NCBI RefSeq assembly: GCF_004114915.1
Contig: NZ_CP022219.1
Coordinates: 3,068,501 to 3,132,500, forward strand
Reading direction: 5' to 3'
DNA length: 64,000 bases
Origin: Bradyrhizobium guangxiense
Lineage (GTDB): Bacteria > Pseudomonadota > Alphaproteobacteria > Rhizobiales > Xanthobacteraceae
A program made the translations under genes and the position numbers. The number at the start of each line of letters is the position of its first letter. Position 1 is the stretch's first letter. The notes under the pieces were generated by a model that worked only from the letters and a program-made list of their open reading frames with translations, was not told the DNA's origin and searched no databases. Positions 53,017 through 63,255 of this stretch are shown here, in pieces.

Positions 53017-54412
53017 GCCGGATGGTAAGCAAGCTGCGGAGGAGGGGACGGCGAAAAGGTCGCGCGGCCGCGGTTTCATCATGACCCTGGTCACGCTCGC
53101 GATCCTCGGCGGACTCGGTTATCTCGGCTGGACCGTCACGCATCAGCAGCAGGCCAACAATCGCAACAATCAGCGGCTCGATCTGCCGGTGCCCGTGCTG
53201 GCGGCGAGCCCGCGGGTGCAGGACGTTCCGGTCTATCTCGACGGTGTCGGCGCGATCCGCGCGCTCAACACCGTGACCGTGCGCTCGCAGGTCGATGGCA
53301 AGCTGATCGCGGTGAACTTCACGGAAGGCCAGGACGTCAAGAAGGGCGACGTGCTCGGCGAGATCGATCCCGCACTCTATCAGGCCACTTACGACCAAGC
53401 GGTCGCCAAGAAGGCGCAGGATCAGGCTCAGCTCGCCAACCAGCGCATCGACCTGACACGCTACGAGCAGCTTGCTGCCTCCAACGCCGGCTCCAAGCAG
53501 CAGGCCGACACCCAGCGCGCGCTGGTCGCGCAGACCGAGGCGCTGGTCAAGGCCGATCAGGCCGCGATCGACAACGCGGCGGCGACGCTGAGCTACACCA
53601 AGATCGTGGCGCCGATCTCGGGGCGCGCCGGCTTGCGCCAGGTCGACCAGGGCAACATTATCCATGCTTCCGACACCACGGGCCTTGTGGTGATCACGCA
53701 ATTGCAGCCGATCGCGGTGTGGTTCAGCCTGCCGCAGCAACAGATCATGCGCGTCAATGCGGCCGCGGCGAAGGGCCCGCTCGCAGTCGACGTGTTCGGC
53801 AATGACGGCATCACCGTGATCGACACCGGCAAGCTCACCGGCATCGACAACCAGGTCGACCAGACCACCGGCACGCTCAAGCTCAAGGCAGAATTCCCCA
53901 ACGCCAATTACCAGCTCTGGCCCGGCCAGTTCGTCAATGTCCGCCTCAAGGTCGAGACGTTGACCCAGGCGTTGGTGGTGCCGACCTCTGCGGTGCAGCG
54001 CGGCCCGATCGGGACTTTCAGTTACGTCATCGGCGGGGACAACATTGTCTCGGCCAAGCCCGTGACGGTGACCCAGCAGAACGAGCATGACGCCGTGATC
54101 GCCAGCGGCCTGTCGGCGAACGACAGGGTCGTCACCACGGGCTTTGCCAATCTGTCCGACGGCTCCAAGGTGATCGTCGGCCGTGACGACCAGACCCCGT
54201 CGGCTGATCTCGCCCCACGCAAGCGCTCGCGCGGGCCTGACGCCCAGAGGAAGGATGGCGCCAAGGAGAGTCAGAACGAAGGGCAGAAGGACGGACAAGG
54301 CAAGGACGGCGAGTTCCGCGCCAAGCGCAAGAGCAGCGAGGGCGACCAGAAGGGACAGACCGGGCCGGCACCGGGGCCGGGGGCATCGGGATCTGGAGCC
54401 AAGCAGCCATGA
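53006..54412 (+). CDS. RND efflux periplasmic adaptor (MdtA/AcrA-like)
   Basis: 468 residues. A single membrane anchor at about residues 28-47, the barrel-sandwich block TVTVRSQVDGKLIAVNFTEG and QDVKKGDVLGEIDPALYQAT, a helical hairpin and the second lipoyl half SYTKIVAPISGRAGLRQVDQG. The C-terminal about 70 residues are a Lys/Glu/Gln/Gly-rich, disorder-like tail not usual in MdtA. It links the pump to the outer membrane channel. Confidence 0.9.
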   Translation: MLFKPDGKQAAEEGTAKRSRGRGFIMTLVTLAILGGLGYLGWTVTHQQQANNRNNQRLDLPVPVLAASPRVQDVPVYLDGVGAIRALNTVTVRSQVDGKLIAVNFTEGQDVKKGDVLGEIDPALYQATYDQAVAKKAQDQAQLANQRIDLTRYEQLAASNAGSKQQADTQRALVAQTEALVKADQAAIDNAAATLSYTKIVAPISGRAGLRQVDQGNIIHASDTTGLVVITQLQPIAVWFSLPQQQIMRVNAAAAKGPLAVDVFGNDGITVIDTGKLTGIDNQVDQTTGTLKLKAEFPNANYQLWPGQFVNVRLKVETLTQALVVPTSAVQRGPIGTFSYVIGGDNIVSAKPVTVTQQNEHDAVIASGLSANDRVVTTGFANLSDGSKVIVGRDDQTPSADLAPRKRSRGPDAQRKDGAKESQNEGQKDGQGKDGEFRAKRKSSEGDQKGQTGPAPGPGASGSGAKQP

Positions 54413-54449
54413 TCCCGTCAACAGCCGCCTGAAGCGGCAGGCAGATCCC

Positions 54450-57400
54450 ATGGGTGTCTCCGAACCCTTCATCCGCCGGCCGATCGCAACCTCGCTGCTC
54501 GGCATCGCGCTTCTGATCGGCGGGCTGCTGGGCTATTTCGCGCTGCCAGTCTCGGCGCTGCCGCAGGTCGATTTCCCGACCGTGCAGGTGACGACGCAGC
54601 TGCCGGGCGCGAGCCCCGACGTGATCGCCTCGCTGATCACCGCGCCGCTGGAGCGGCAGCTCGGGCAGATCCCGTCGCTGTCGGCGATGAACTCGACGAG
54701 CTCGTTCGGCGTCAGCCAGATCTCGCTCCAGTTCGACCTCAACCGCGACATCGATGGCGCGACGCAGGACGTGCAGGCCGCGATCAACGCCGCAGCCGGC
54801 GTGCTGCCCAAGACGCTGCCTTATCCGCCGACCTACGCCAAGGTGAACCCGGCAGACGCGCCTGTCATGACGCTGGCGCTGCGCTCGGACACGATCTCGC
54901 TGCGGGCGATGAGCGACATTGCCGACACCATACTGGCGCAACGTTTGAGCCAGATTTCCGGTGTCGGACGGGTCTCGGTGCTCGGCGGATTGAAACCGGC
55001 CGTGCGCATCCAGGCTGACCTGGCGCGGCTCGCCGCCTACGGCATTGCGATGGAAGATCTGCGCACCGCCATCGCCAATGCCAATGTCTCGGGGCCGAAA
55101 GGCTCGCTCGACGGCGCGCAGCAATCCTACATCATCGCGGCCAATGACCAGATCGCCGCGGCCGACGCCTACAAGCCCGTCATCATCGCCTATCGCAACG
55201 GCTCGCCGGTCACCATCGCCGACGTCGCGCACATCGTTGACGGGCTGGAGAACGACCGCACCGGCGGCTGGTACCAGGGCACGCCGGCCGTCATCATCGA
55301 CATCCAGCGCCAGCCCGGCGCCAACGTGATCGACGTCGTCAGGCAGATCCGCGCCGAAATCCCCAAAGTGCAGCGCGCGATCCCGGCCGGTGTGAACCTG
55401 ACCATCGTCTCCGACCGCACCGTCACCATCCGAGCCTCGGTGCGCGACGTGCAGTTCACGCTGGTCCTTGCGGTCGTGCTGGTGACCCTGGTGGTGCTGC
55501 TGTTCCTGCGTTCGCTGCGCGCGACCATAATCGCGGGCGTGGCACTGCCGCTGTCCCTGATCACGAGCTTCGGCATCATGTATTTCGCCGGGTTCAGTCT
55601 CGACAATCTGTCGCTGATGGCGCTGACGATCGGCACCGGCTTCGTGGTCGACGACGCCATCGTCATGATCGAGAACATCGTGCGCCACATGGAGAACGGC
55701 GATGGCGCGATGGAGGCCTCGCTCAAGGGCGCCAGCGAAATCGGCTTCACCGTGATCTCGCTGACGGTCTCGCTGATCGCGGTGTTCATCCCGCTGTTGT
55801 TCATGTCGGGCCTCGTCGGGCGCATGTTCCGCGAATTCGCGCTGACCTTGACCATTGCGGTCGTGACCTCGGCCGTGGTCTCGCTGACGCTGACGCCGAT
55901 GATGTGTTCACGCCTGCTCAAGCACGCCCATGAGGAGCTGGCGGTGCCGGGACTTGCCGCCGTCAGTCGCTTCATCGACCGCACCGTCGAGGCCTATCAT
56001 CGCTCGCTGCTGTGGGTGCTGGAGCGCCAGCGCGCGACGCTGGTCGTGACTTTCGTCACCCTGATCGCAACCCTGGTCCTTTATGTCGTCGCGCCAAAAG
56101 GCTTCCTGCCGCTGCAGGACACCGCCTCGATCACGGCAGTCACGGAGGCCGGAGCAGACGTGTCGTTTGCGGAGATGCAGAGGCGGCAGGCCGAGGCGGC
56201 CGACGCCATTAAGGCCGACCCTGATGTCGTCGGCGTGGTCTCGGTGATCGGGGCAGGCTCAGTCAATCCGACCACCAATGTCGGCCGGCTCGTCATGAGC
56301 TTAAGGCCGCGCGGCGAGCGGCGCGACGATGTCGCGGTCGTCATCACTCGGTTGAAGGAGAGGGTGGCGGGTATCCCCGGAATGACCGTCTATTTCCAGC
56401 CGGTGCAGGACGTGCAGATCTCGACCCAGTCGAGCCGCTCGCAATACCAGTACACGCTGACCGGGACCGATGCGACGCTGGTGTCGGAATGGGCGCGCAA
56501 GCTGGTTACTGAGATGCGGCGCGATCCCTTGTTCCGCGACGTCTCCTCCGAGGCGCAGGAAGGCGGCCTGCGGGCGCAGCTCGACGTCGATCGCACCCGC
56601 GCGGGCCAGCTCGGCGTGAGCCTGCAAGGAATTACCGATACGCTCAACGACGCGTTCGCGCAGCGCCAGATCTCGACCATTTACGGCCAGGCCAACCAGT
56701 ACCGCGTGGTGCTGGAGGCGCTGCCGATGTACCAGCGCGATCCCTCGATCCTCTCGAAGCTCTATCTGCCGGGCGCGGCGAGCACCGTCGCCGGAGCGCC
56801 GAGCGCCCAGGTGCCGCTGTCGGCCGTGGCGACACTGAAGCGCACCACTGCGCCGCTCGCGATCTCGCACCAGGCGCAATTCCCCTCCGTATCGCTCAGC
56901 TTCAACCTCGCGCCGGGCGCCGCGCTCGGCGATGCGGTCGAGGCTGTGAAGACAATCGAGACCCGGATCGGCATGCCCAACAGCATCGTCGGCGTCTATG
57001 CCGGCGACGCCGCCGAATTCGCCAAGGCGCTCGCCGGGCAGCCCTGGCTGCTGCTTGCCGCCGTGATCACGATCTATATCGTGCTCGGCGTGCTCTACGA
57101 GAGCTACATCCACCCGATCACGATCCTGTCGACGCTGCCTTCGGCCGGCGTCGGCGCCATCCTGGCGCTGGTGCTGTGCGGGCAGGACCTCTCGGTGATC
57201 GGCCTGATCGGCATCATTCTCCTGATGGGCATTGTCAAGAAGAACGCGATCATGATGATCGATTTCGCGCTCGAGGCCGAGCGCGGGCAGGGCATGTCGC
57301 CCGACGAAGCCATCGTGCAGGCCTGCCTCTTGCGCTTCCGCCCGATCATGATGACGACGCTGGCGGCGTTGTTCGGCGCGCTGCCGCTCGCGATCGAGAG

Positions 57401-57599
57401 CGGCACCGGCGCCGAGCTGCGCTTTCCGCTCGGCATCTCCATCATCGGCGGCCTACTGCTGAGCCAGCTGCTGACGCTCTATACGACGCCCGTGATCTAT
57501 CTCGCGCTCGACCGCATCAACCGCCGCCTCGAGCAGGCGCTGCCGCCGGCTGAATCCGGTGGCCCGCCGGTCGCGGGCGCGACCGAGGGGATGCAGTGA
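54450..57599 (+). CDS. RND multidrug efflux pump, MdtB-like
   Basis: 1049 residues from the ATG of MGVSEPFIRRPIATSLLGIA. It has the twelve-helix HAE1 layout with two large periplasmic loops. Proton-relay Asp pair in TM4 (GFVVDDAIVMIEN) is present. It starts 37 bp after the adaptor and shares one base with the next pump start (TGATG). The MdtB/MdtC-like tandem suggests a mixed trimer. Confidence 0.92.
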   Translation: MGVSEPFIRRPIATSLLGIALLIGGLLGYFALPVSALPQVDFPTVQVTTQLPGASPDVIASLITAPLERQLGQIPSLSAMNSTSSFGVSQISLQFDLNRDIDGATQDVQAAINAAAGVLPKTLPYPPTYAKVNPADAPVMTLALRSDTISLRAMSDIADTILAQRLSQISGVGRVSVLGGLKPAVRIQADLARLAAYGIAMEDLRTAIANANVSGPKGSLDGAQQSYIIAANDQIAAADAYKPVIIAYRNGSPVTIADVAHIVDGLENDRTGGWYQGTPAVIIDIQRQPGANVIDVVRQIRAEIPKVQRAIPAGVNLTIVSDRTVTIRASVRDVQFTLVLAVVLVTLVVLLFLRSLRATIIAGVALPLSLITSFGIMYFAGFSLDNLSLMALTIGTGFVVDDAIVMIENIVRHMENGDGAMEASLKGASEIGFTVISLTVSLIAVFIPLLFMSGLVGRMFREFALTLTIAVVTSAVVSLTLTPMMCSRLLKHAHEELAVPGLAAVSRFIDRTVEAYHRSLLWVLERQRATLVVTFVTLIATLVLYVVAPKGFLPLQDTASITAVTEAGADVSFAEMQRRQAEAADAIKADPDVVGVVSVIGAGSVNPTTNVGRLVMSLRPRGERRDDVAVVITRLKERVAGIPGMTVYFQPVQDVQISTQSSRSQYQYTLTGTDATLVSEWARKLVTEMRRDPLFRDVSSEAQEGGLRAQLDVDRTRAGQLGVSLQGITDTLNDAFAQRQISTIYGQANQYRVVLEALPMYQRDPSILSKLYLPGAASTVAGAPSAQVPLSAVATLKRTTAPLAISHQAQFPSVSLSFNLAPGAALGDAVEAVKTIETRIGMPNSIVGVYAGDAAEFAKALAGQPWLLLAAVITIYIVLGVLYESYIHPITILSTLPSAGVGAILALVLCGQDLSVIGLIGIILLMGIVKKNAIMMIDFALEAERGQGMSPDEAIVQACLLRFRPIMMTTLAALFGALPLAIESGTGAELRFPLGISIIGGLLLSQLLTLYTTPVIYLALDRINRRLEQALPPAESGGPPVAGATEGMQ

Positions 57600-60500
57600 T
57601 GGCGTCGATCTCGGAGCCCTTCATCCGCCGCCCGGTCGCCACCACGCTGCTGTCGATCGGATTGTTCCTGCTGGGTGTGGTCGCCTACGAGTTCCTTCCC
57701 GTCGCCTCGGTCCCGAACGTCGACTTCCCCGCCATCTTCGTCTCGGCCAGCCGGCCCGGCGCCGACCCGTCGGTGATGGCGGCGACGGTGGCGTCTCCAT
57801 TGGAGCGGCGGCTAGGGGAGATCGCCGGCATCAACCAGATCACCTCGACCTCGACGCTCGGCAACACCAGCATCCAGCTCCAGTTCGACATCGGCCGCAG
57901 CATCGACAAGGCCGCGCGCGACGTGCAGGCGGCGATCAATGCCGCGATGGTCGATCTGCCGAGCGACCTGCCGACGCTGCCGCGCTTCCGCAAGGCCAAC
58001 ACGGCCGGCGCGCCCGTCTTCGTGCTGGCGTTGACCTCGAAGACGCTGTCGGCCAGCGCGATTTATGACGTCGCCGACACGGTGCTGGCGCAGCGCATCT
58101 CGCAGGTTCCGGGTGTCGGCGACGTCACGGTGTCCGGAGCCGACCAGCCAGCGGTGCGGGTCCAGCTCAATCCGGTCGCGCTTTCGAATGCCGGCATCGC
58201 CACCGACGACGTCCGGACCGCGATCGTCAACGCCAACCCGCTGGGTCCCGTCGGCATCTTCAACGGCGAGCGCCAGAGCGAGACGCTGGCGCTCAATCGG
58301 CAGATGCGCACGGCGAAAGAATTCCGCGACATCGTCATCAAGAGCTCCAACGGCAATTTCGTGCGGCTATCCGACGTCGCCGACATCGAGGATTCCGTCC
58401 GCAACGCGCGGTCGATCGCCTGGTTCAACAAGCAGCCGGCGGTGCTGATCCAGATCACCAAGCAGGGCGACGCCAACGTCATCGATACCGTCGACAGGGT
58501 GAAGGCGCTGGTTCCCCAGCTGAAGCAGTGGATTCCCGCCGGAGTCGAGATCTCGACCCTGGTCGACCGCACCGGCACGATTCGCGCCAGCGTGCTGGAC
58601 ATGCAATGGACATTGCTTGCGACCGCGGTCCTGGTGATGCTCGTGGTGTTCGTGTTCCTGCGGCGGTTGACGCCGACGATCGCGGCCGGCATCTCGGTGC
58701 CGTTGGCGCTGGCCGGCACCTGCGCCGGCATGTGGGTGGCGGGCTTCTCGATCGACAATCTGTCGCTGATGGCGCTCGCGATTTCCGTCGGCTTCGTGGT
58801 CGACGATGCCATCGTCATGATCGAGAACATGTATCGCAATCTCGAGCACGGCATGCGACCGTTTCGGGCGGCGCAGGAGGGCGCGAAGCAGATCGGCTTC
58901 ACGGTGGTCTCGATCAGCCTGTCGCTGGTCGCGGCGTTCACGCCGCTGATCTTCATGGACGGCATCGTCGGCCGCCTGCTGCGGGAATTCTCGCTGACGT
59001 TGACGTTCGCCATTCTGGTGTCGACGCTGGTGTCGCTCACGGTCACGCCGATGATCTGCGCCCATTACATCCGGCAGACCACGTCCGGCACGGCCACCCT
59101 GTTCGATCGGCTGATCGAGGGCTCGCTGTCGCGCATCGTCGCCTTCTACGCCCGAACGCTGCGTACCGTGCTGGACTATCCGCTGGCAACGCTGCTGGTG
59201 TTCTTCGCCACCATCGGTCTCACCGTGACGCTCTACATCAAGGTTCCCAAGGGCTATTTCCCGACCGACGATTCCGGCTTCGTCATCGGAGCGACGCGGG
59301 CCTCGGCCGACATCTCGTTCCAGTCGATGCTTGGCCTCCAGCAGCGGCTCGCCGACATCGTCATGCAGGATCCGGCCGTGGCGGGCATCGGTTCGACCGT
59401 CGGCGCCGGCGGCGGGCCGGGGGGGGCGACCTCGAACCGCGGCGTCATGTACATCAGCCTGAAGCCGCCGGAGGAGCGCGACCACGTCTCGACGCAGACC
59501 GTGATCGACCGCCTGAGGCGCGCGCTGTACCCCGTGCCCGGCATCCGCCTCTTCATGTTCGCCGCCCAGGACGTCCGTGCCGGCGGCCGGCAGAGCGATT
59601 CCGACTACCAGTACACGCTGACCAGCACCGATCTCGGACTGCTGCAGAAGTGGGCGCCGATCGTGGCCAAGCGGATGGAGAGTGTCGAAGGCATCACCGA
59701 CATCTCCAGCGACCGCGACCCAGGCGGCCTTCAGCTCACGCTCGCGATCGATCGGCAGAAGGCCTCGGCGCTCGGCGTCAGGGTTCAGGACATCGACAAC
59801 GCGCTGAACAACGCCTTCTCGCAGCGCCAGATCTCGATCATCTACACCCAGCGCAACCAGTACATGACCGTGCTGGAGATCGATCCGAAATTCCAGGTCG
59901 ATCCCGCCAACCTCGATCGCATCTATGTCGCCGGCGCGGGCGACGCGCAGGTGCCGCTATCGGCCGTGGTGTACGCCACGCGCGGCCTTGCCGCGCTCGC
60001 GGTCTATCACTCGCAATCGTTTCCCTCGACCACGGTGTCGTTCAACCTCCTGCCGAACGTGCAGCTCCAGGCGGCGACGCAAAACATCCAGCGGGCGGTG
60101 GAGGAGCTGCACATGCCCGAAGGCATCCGCGGCAGCTTCGACGGCAATGCCGGCGACTTCGCCAGGACCAGCGGCCGCCAGCCGCTTCTGATCCTCGGTG
60201 CGCTGGTGGCGATGTACATTGTGTTAGGGGTGCTCTACGAGAGCCTCGCCCATCCGCTCACGATCATCTCGACGCTGCCTTCGGCCGGGCTCGGTGCGCT
60301 GCTCGCCCTGCAGCTCACCGACACGCCGCTGACGGTGATCGCCTTCGTCGGCATCATCCTCTTGATCGGTATCGTCAAGAAGAACGGCATCATGATGGTG
60401 GATTTCGCGCTCGACGCCGAGCGCCGACGCGGCCTGTCCTCGGCGGAGGCGATCTTCGAGGCTTGCCAGGCGCGCTTCCGCCCGATCCTGATGACGACCA

Positions 60501-60703
60501 TGGCGGCACTGTTCGCCGGCATTCCGCTCGTGGTGGCGACCGGCCCCGGTACGGAGCTGCGCCGTCCGCTCGGCATCACCATCATCGGGGGCCTGTTCGT
60601 TTCGCAGATCCTGACACTCTACACCACGCCCGTGATCTATCTCTTGATCGACCGCCTGCGGCGGCGGTCCGAACCGCGTCCAGTGCCTGCGCCCGCGGAA
60701 TAG
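57599..60703 (+). CDS. RND multidrug efflux pump, MdtC-like
   Basis: 1034 residues from the ATG; a GTG one codon earlier is an alternative. Same HAE1 layout, with TM4 GFVVDDAIVMIENMYRNLEH and later GIVKKNGIMMVDFAL. It resembles but clearly differs from the preceding pump, as in MdtB/MdtC. Probable export of bile-salt-like, flavonoid or antibiotic compounds (family inference). Confidence 0.92.
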   Translation: MASISEPFIRRPVATTLLSIGLFLLGVVAYEFLPVASVPNVDFPAIFVSASRPGADPSVMAATVASPLERRLGEIAGINQITSTSTLGNTSIQLQFDIGRSIDKAARDVQAAINAAMVDLPSDLPTLPRFRKANTAGAPVFVLALTSKTLSASAIYDVADTVLAQRISQVPGVGDVTVSGADQPAVRVQLNPVALSNAGIATDDVRTAIVNANPLGPVGIFNGERQSETLALNRQMRTAKEFRDIVIKSSNGNFVRLSDVADIEDSVRNARSIAWFNKQPAVLIQITKQGDANVIDTVDRVKALVPQLKQWIPAGVEISTLVDRTGTIRASVLDMQWTLLATAVLVMLVVFVFLRRLTPTIAAGISVPLALAGTCAGMWVAGFSIDNLSLMALAISVGFVVDDAIVMIENMYRNLEHGMRPFRAAQEGAKQIGFTVVSISLSLVAAFTPLIFMDGIVGRLLREFSLTLTFAILVSTLVSLTVTPMICAHYIRQTTSGTATLFDRLIEGSLSRIVAFYARTLRTVLDYPLATLLVFFATIGLTVTLYIKVPKGYFPTDDSGFVIGATRASADISFQSMLGLQQRLADIVMQDPAVAGIGSTVGAGGGPGGATSNRGVMYISLKPPEERDHVSTQTVIDRLRRALYPVPGIRLFMFAAQDVRAGGRQSDSDYQYTLTSTDLGLLQKWAPIVAKRMESVEGITDISSDRDPGGLQLTLAIDRQKASALGVRVQDIDNALNNAFSQRQISIIYTQRNQYMTVLEIDPKFQVDPANLDRIYVAGAGDAQVPLSAVVYATRGLAALAVYHSQSFPSTTVSFNLLPNVQLQAATQNIQRAVEELHMPEGIRGSFDGNAGDFARTSGRQPLLILGALVAMYIVLGVLYESLAHPLTIISTLPSAGLGALLALQLTDTPLTVIAFVGIILLIGIVKKNGIMMVDFALDAERRRGLSSAEAIFEACQARFRPILMTTMAALFAGIPLVVATGPGTELRRPLGITIIGGLFVSQILTLYTTPVIYLLIDRLRRRSEPRPVPAPAE

Positions 60704-60740
60704 GTTGTTGAAGCCCCGCTTCAAGCGTATAGCCGCGCCC

Positions 60741-61472
60741 ATGTCGAACCCGCCCGATACGGCCGCCGCCGATCCGATTCCCGAGTGCCCGCATTGCCAG
60801 AAGCCGATGCCGCTGTGCATCTGCGACAGCGTTACGCCGATCGAAAATCGGCTGTCGCTCCTGATCCTGCAGCATCCGCAGGAGCAGGACAGGGCGCTCG
60901 GCACCGCGCGCCTGCTGGCCAGGCATTTCGCCGATGCCACGGTGCGCGTCGGTCTGTCCTGGCCGAGCCTGTCCAAGGCGCTGGGACGGCCGGTCGAGAA
61001 TGCCGCGCGCTGGGCCGTGCTCTATCTCGGCTCGGCGCGCGCCGCCGATCTCGAAGCCGAAGGCGAGGTCATCGCGCTCAACCGCAAGGGTGAGATCGCG
61101 GAGAACCAGCGCGCGATCCTCAGCAAGCTCGAAGGGGTCGTGCTGCTCGACGGCACCTGGAGCCAGGCCAAGGCGCTGTGGTGGCGCAATCCCTGGATGC
61201 TCAAATGCCAGCGCGTGATCCTCAACCCGGCGCATCCCTCGCGCTATGGGCGCCTGCGCCGCGAGCCGCGCCGCGACGGGCTCTCGACCATAGAGGCCGC
61301 GGCGACGGTTCTCGCCGGCCTCGAGCGACGTCCCGACATCGCCGAGACCCTGCATGCCAGTTTTGAACGACTGCTGACACGCTACCGCGAGGTCCAGGCC
61401 GATATGCCGGAATTGGCGCCCAAACCCGCCCCGAAGGGCCGGCGTGACTTCCGTCGTCGCAAACGAGCCTGA
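60741..61472 (+). CDS. tRNA-uridine aminocarboxypropyltransferase (DTW domain)
   Basis: 243 residues from the ATG of MSNPPDTAAADP; an upstream in-frame start at 60705 exists. The zinc-type block CPHCQKPMPLCICDSV, then ILQHPQE and the DTW-type motif VLLDGTWSQAKAL. Members (TapT/YfiP) add the acp group to uridine 47 or related positions of tRNA using SAM. It lies 37 bp after the efflux operon and 120 bp before tRNA-Cys. Confidence 0.88.
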   Translation: MSNPPDTAAADPIPECPHCQKPMPLCICDSVTPIENRLSLLILQHPQEQDRALGTARLLARHFADATVRVGLSWPSLSKALGRPVENAARWAVLYLGSARAADLEAEGEVIALNRKGEIAENQRAILSKLEGVVLLDGTWSQAKALWWRNPWMLKCQRVILNPAHPSRYGRLRREPRRDGLSTIEAAATVLAGLERRPDIAETLHASFERLLTRYREVQADMPELAPKPAPKGRRDFRRRKRA

Positions 61473-61592
61473 CTTCGGCCGGCATCATCTGAGCGGTTGC
61501 GATCATAACGACCGCGCCGGGGGCTACGAGCCAAACTCAGACGAAGGCAGTTGCCTAAGCCATTGATCCCCTATATTGGTCCGCCCTTACGG

Positions 61593-61666
61593 GGCCACGT
61601 GGCGGAGTGGTTACGCAACGGTCTGCAAAACCGTGTACACCAGTTCAATTCTGGTCGTGGCCTCCA
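61593..61666 (+). tRNA. tRNA-Cys (anticodon GCA)
   Basis: 74 nt with encoded CCA. Acceptor stem GGCCACG/CGTGGCC, anticodon loop CTGCAAA between ACGGT/ACCGT arms, T loop TTCAATT. No truncated copy or direct repeat was seen next to it. Confidence 0.95.
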
Positions 61667-61865
61667 TCACAATACTCTGATTTCCCAGCACAATTTTACC
61701 TTGCGTCGGTTCCGCCGATGCGGCGCGCGGCGCTCCGCGAGGTGCAGGATGGCGCGGCCACCGGGTTTGCCCGGGGCTTGCCGGAAACCCGCGATTCAGC
61801 CCGTTGGCATAGTGTTCGCATCTGCGAAGTGAAGCATCTCGTCACCCCGAGCACTGGAGCCACAA

Positions 61866-62012
61866 GTGGGCGACATCGTCCGATTTGTCCCGAAATCCGA
61901 GCTGGAGCGAGCCCGCCTCATTCGTGAGGCCCGCGCGATCTACGACAGTATCTTTCCATCGGCCCCACCGGACCGGGCGCCGCAGGATGGCGAGGATCGC
62001 GTCAAAAATTGA
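61866..62012 (+). CDS. small conserved hypothetical protein
   Basis: 48 residues from GTG, ribosome binding site tggag 6 nt upstream. The peptide begins VRFVPKSELERARLIREARA (after the first three residues) and continues IYDSIFP. This matches from memory a short conserved protein of Bradyrhizobium. Basic helical N-terminus; function unknown. Confidence 0.55.
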   Translation: MGDIVRFVPKSELERARLIREARAIYDSIFPSAPPDRAPQDGEDRVKN

Positions 62013-62095
62013 CCATTGCCGGGCCGGGTTCCGGCGCAGGCCGCGCGGCAACACGCCCGCGAGGCGGGCGGTTCGGGTCGCGGTGAAAGCAGGCC

Positions 62096-62305
62096 TTAGC
62101 CGGCCGCGTACCAGCCGTCGGGAAATGGCAGGAGAGGCCAGGCACCATCATTGTCGTTGGCGGCCATCGGGGCTGTCCTGGACATCGCGTCAAAGTTCCC
62201 CGAGCGCGGCACGAATTCCTGCTCCGGAGCGGAAGCGAAATCTTCAATGACCATGGCGTTCCGGACGGCATCCAGCAGCAAGTTGAATTCGGCTTCGCTT
62301 CTCAT
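62096..62305 (-). CDS. small hypothetical protein
   Basis: 69 residues starting MRSEAEFNLLLDAVRNAMV, then a Gly/Pro-containing tail with APMAANDNDGAWPLLPFP. It is preceded by gcgaggatgcg. Composition is protein-like and the type is familiar from Bradyrhizobium, with no function assigned. Acts probably in the cytoplasm. Confidence 0.5.
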   Translation of the reverse strand: MRSEAEFNLLLDAVRNAMVIEDFASAPEQEFVPRSGNFDAMSRTAPMAANDNDGAWPLLPFPDGWYAAG

Positions 62306-62568
62306 CGCATCCTCGCAAAACGCGGATGGCGCAATGTCGCAAAGCCGGTTTGTTACCCGATTGAGCCGATCGTTCGCATTTTAACGACCCGGCGATCTGG
62401 GTTCGATTGGTTAGCGATTTCCAAATAATCCCCTGAGAAACGCTACGTTCCGTCCGGCCGTCCCCCGTGTGAAAGGGATCACATTCCGCGCAATTTTTTT
62501 CTCCTACCCCTCTGCACGAGACCGGCCGAGAAAGCCGGGAGGCGGGCAGGGCAGAGAGGAGATTGGTC

Positions 62569-62824
62569 ATGCAGGCGAGGTTCTTACGGTCTGCAGGTGT
62601 GAAGAGCCGGGCGCGTCGCGCCTCGACGGTCGGGCTGTTCCTGACGCTATTTGCTTCCGTCGCCCACGCGCAGGGAACGGCCGAGCAGCGCCGGGCCTGT
62701 GCGCCCGATGTCTATCGGCTTTGCGCGGGCGAAGTTCCCAACGTCCGCGCCATCACCGTCTGCTGCGGCATAACCGGTCGAATCTGAGCGAGGCCTGCGC
62801 TCCGTCTTCGATCAGGGTGGCTGA
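62569..62824 (+). pseudogene. Cys-rich secreted protein with two 1-bp deletions
   Basis: Start ATG at 62569 with gagagga upstream. A signal peptide (about residues 1-33, ending AHAQG) is followed by TAEQRRACAPDVYRLCAGEV, a family of small periplasmic Cys-rich proteins. After ITVC the frame breaks. Restoring one base gives LRHNRSNLSEACAP, and restoring a second gives VFDQGG and a stop at 62822-62824. Two missing bases therefore separate this from an intact gene; real decay and sequencing error are both possible. Confidence 0.6.
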
Positions 62825-63255
62825 ACCGCCCTGCTTGTGGGTTTGTGCGCAGCAAGTGCCTCGCAGGGGCTCGCGAATCCGCCATGGTCGGCCTGTGGAT
62901 ATGCTGTGGAAGACCAGTGAATTTGCTGCGGATGCCGGACGTGGATGCTTCGGTTCGGCGTCAGATCTCAATCGGCGATGTCGTATCTCTGTCAAACAGG
63001 TTCACCGAATGATGCGCCGATCGCGCAAATCGCTGCGTCGGCGGAGATGATGTGTCTATCCCGAATTCGGAATCCCTACCCGCGCCGCTGTGGCCTGCGA
63101 ACAGTTTTTGGGCAGCCGTTTGCCCAAATGTCGGGCGCGCTCCATCCAATTTTTTGTACGCCCGCGGACAAGCTTTTCGCGCCGCGCTCCCGCACGCTTC
63201 CTCTCCGATCACTGGACCATGGCAGGCGCCATGACATTTCGGAGGAACTGGCGAG
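62825..63255. other. intergenic stretch
   Basis: 431 bp without a gene that I can support. It should hold the promoter of the downstream binding-protein gene. No strong palindrome was seen. Confidence 0.4.
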
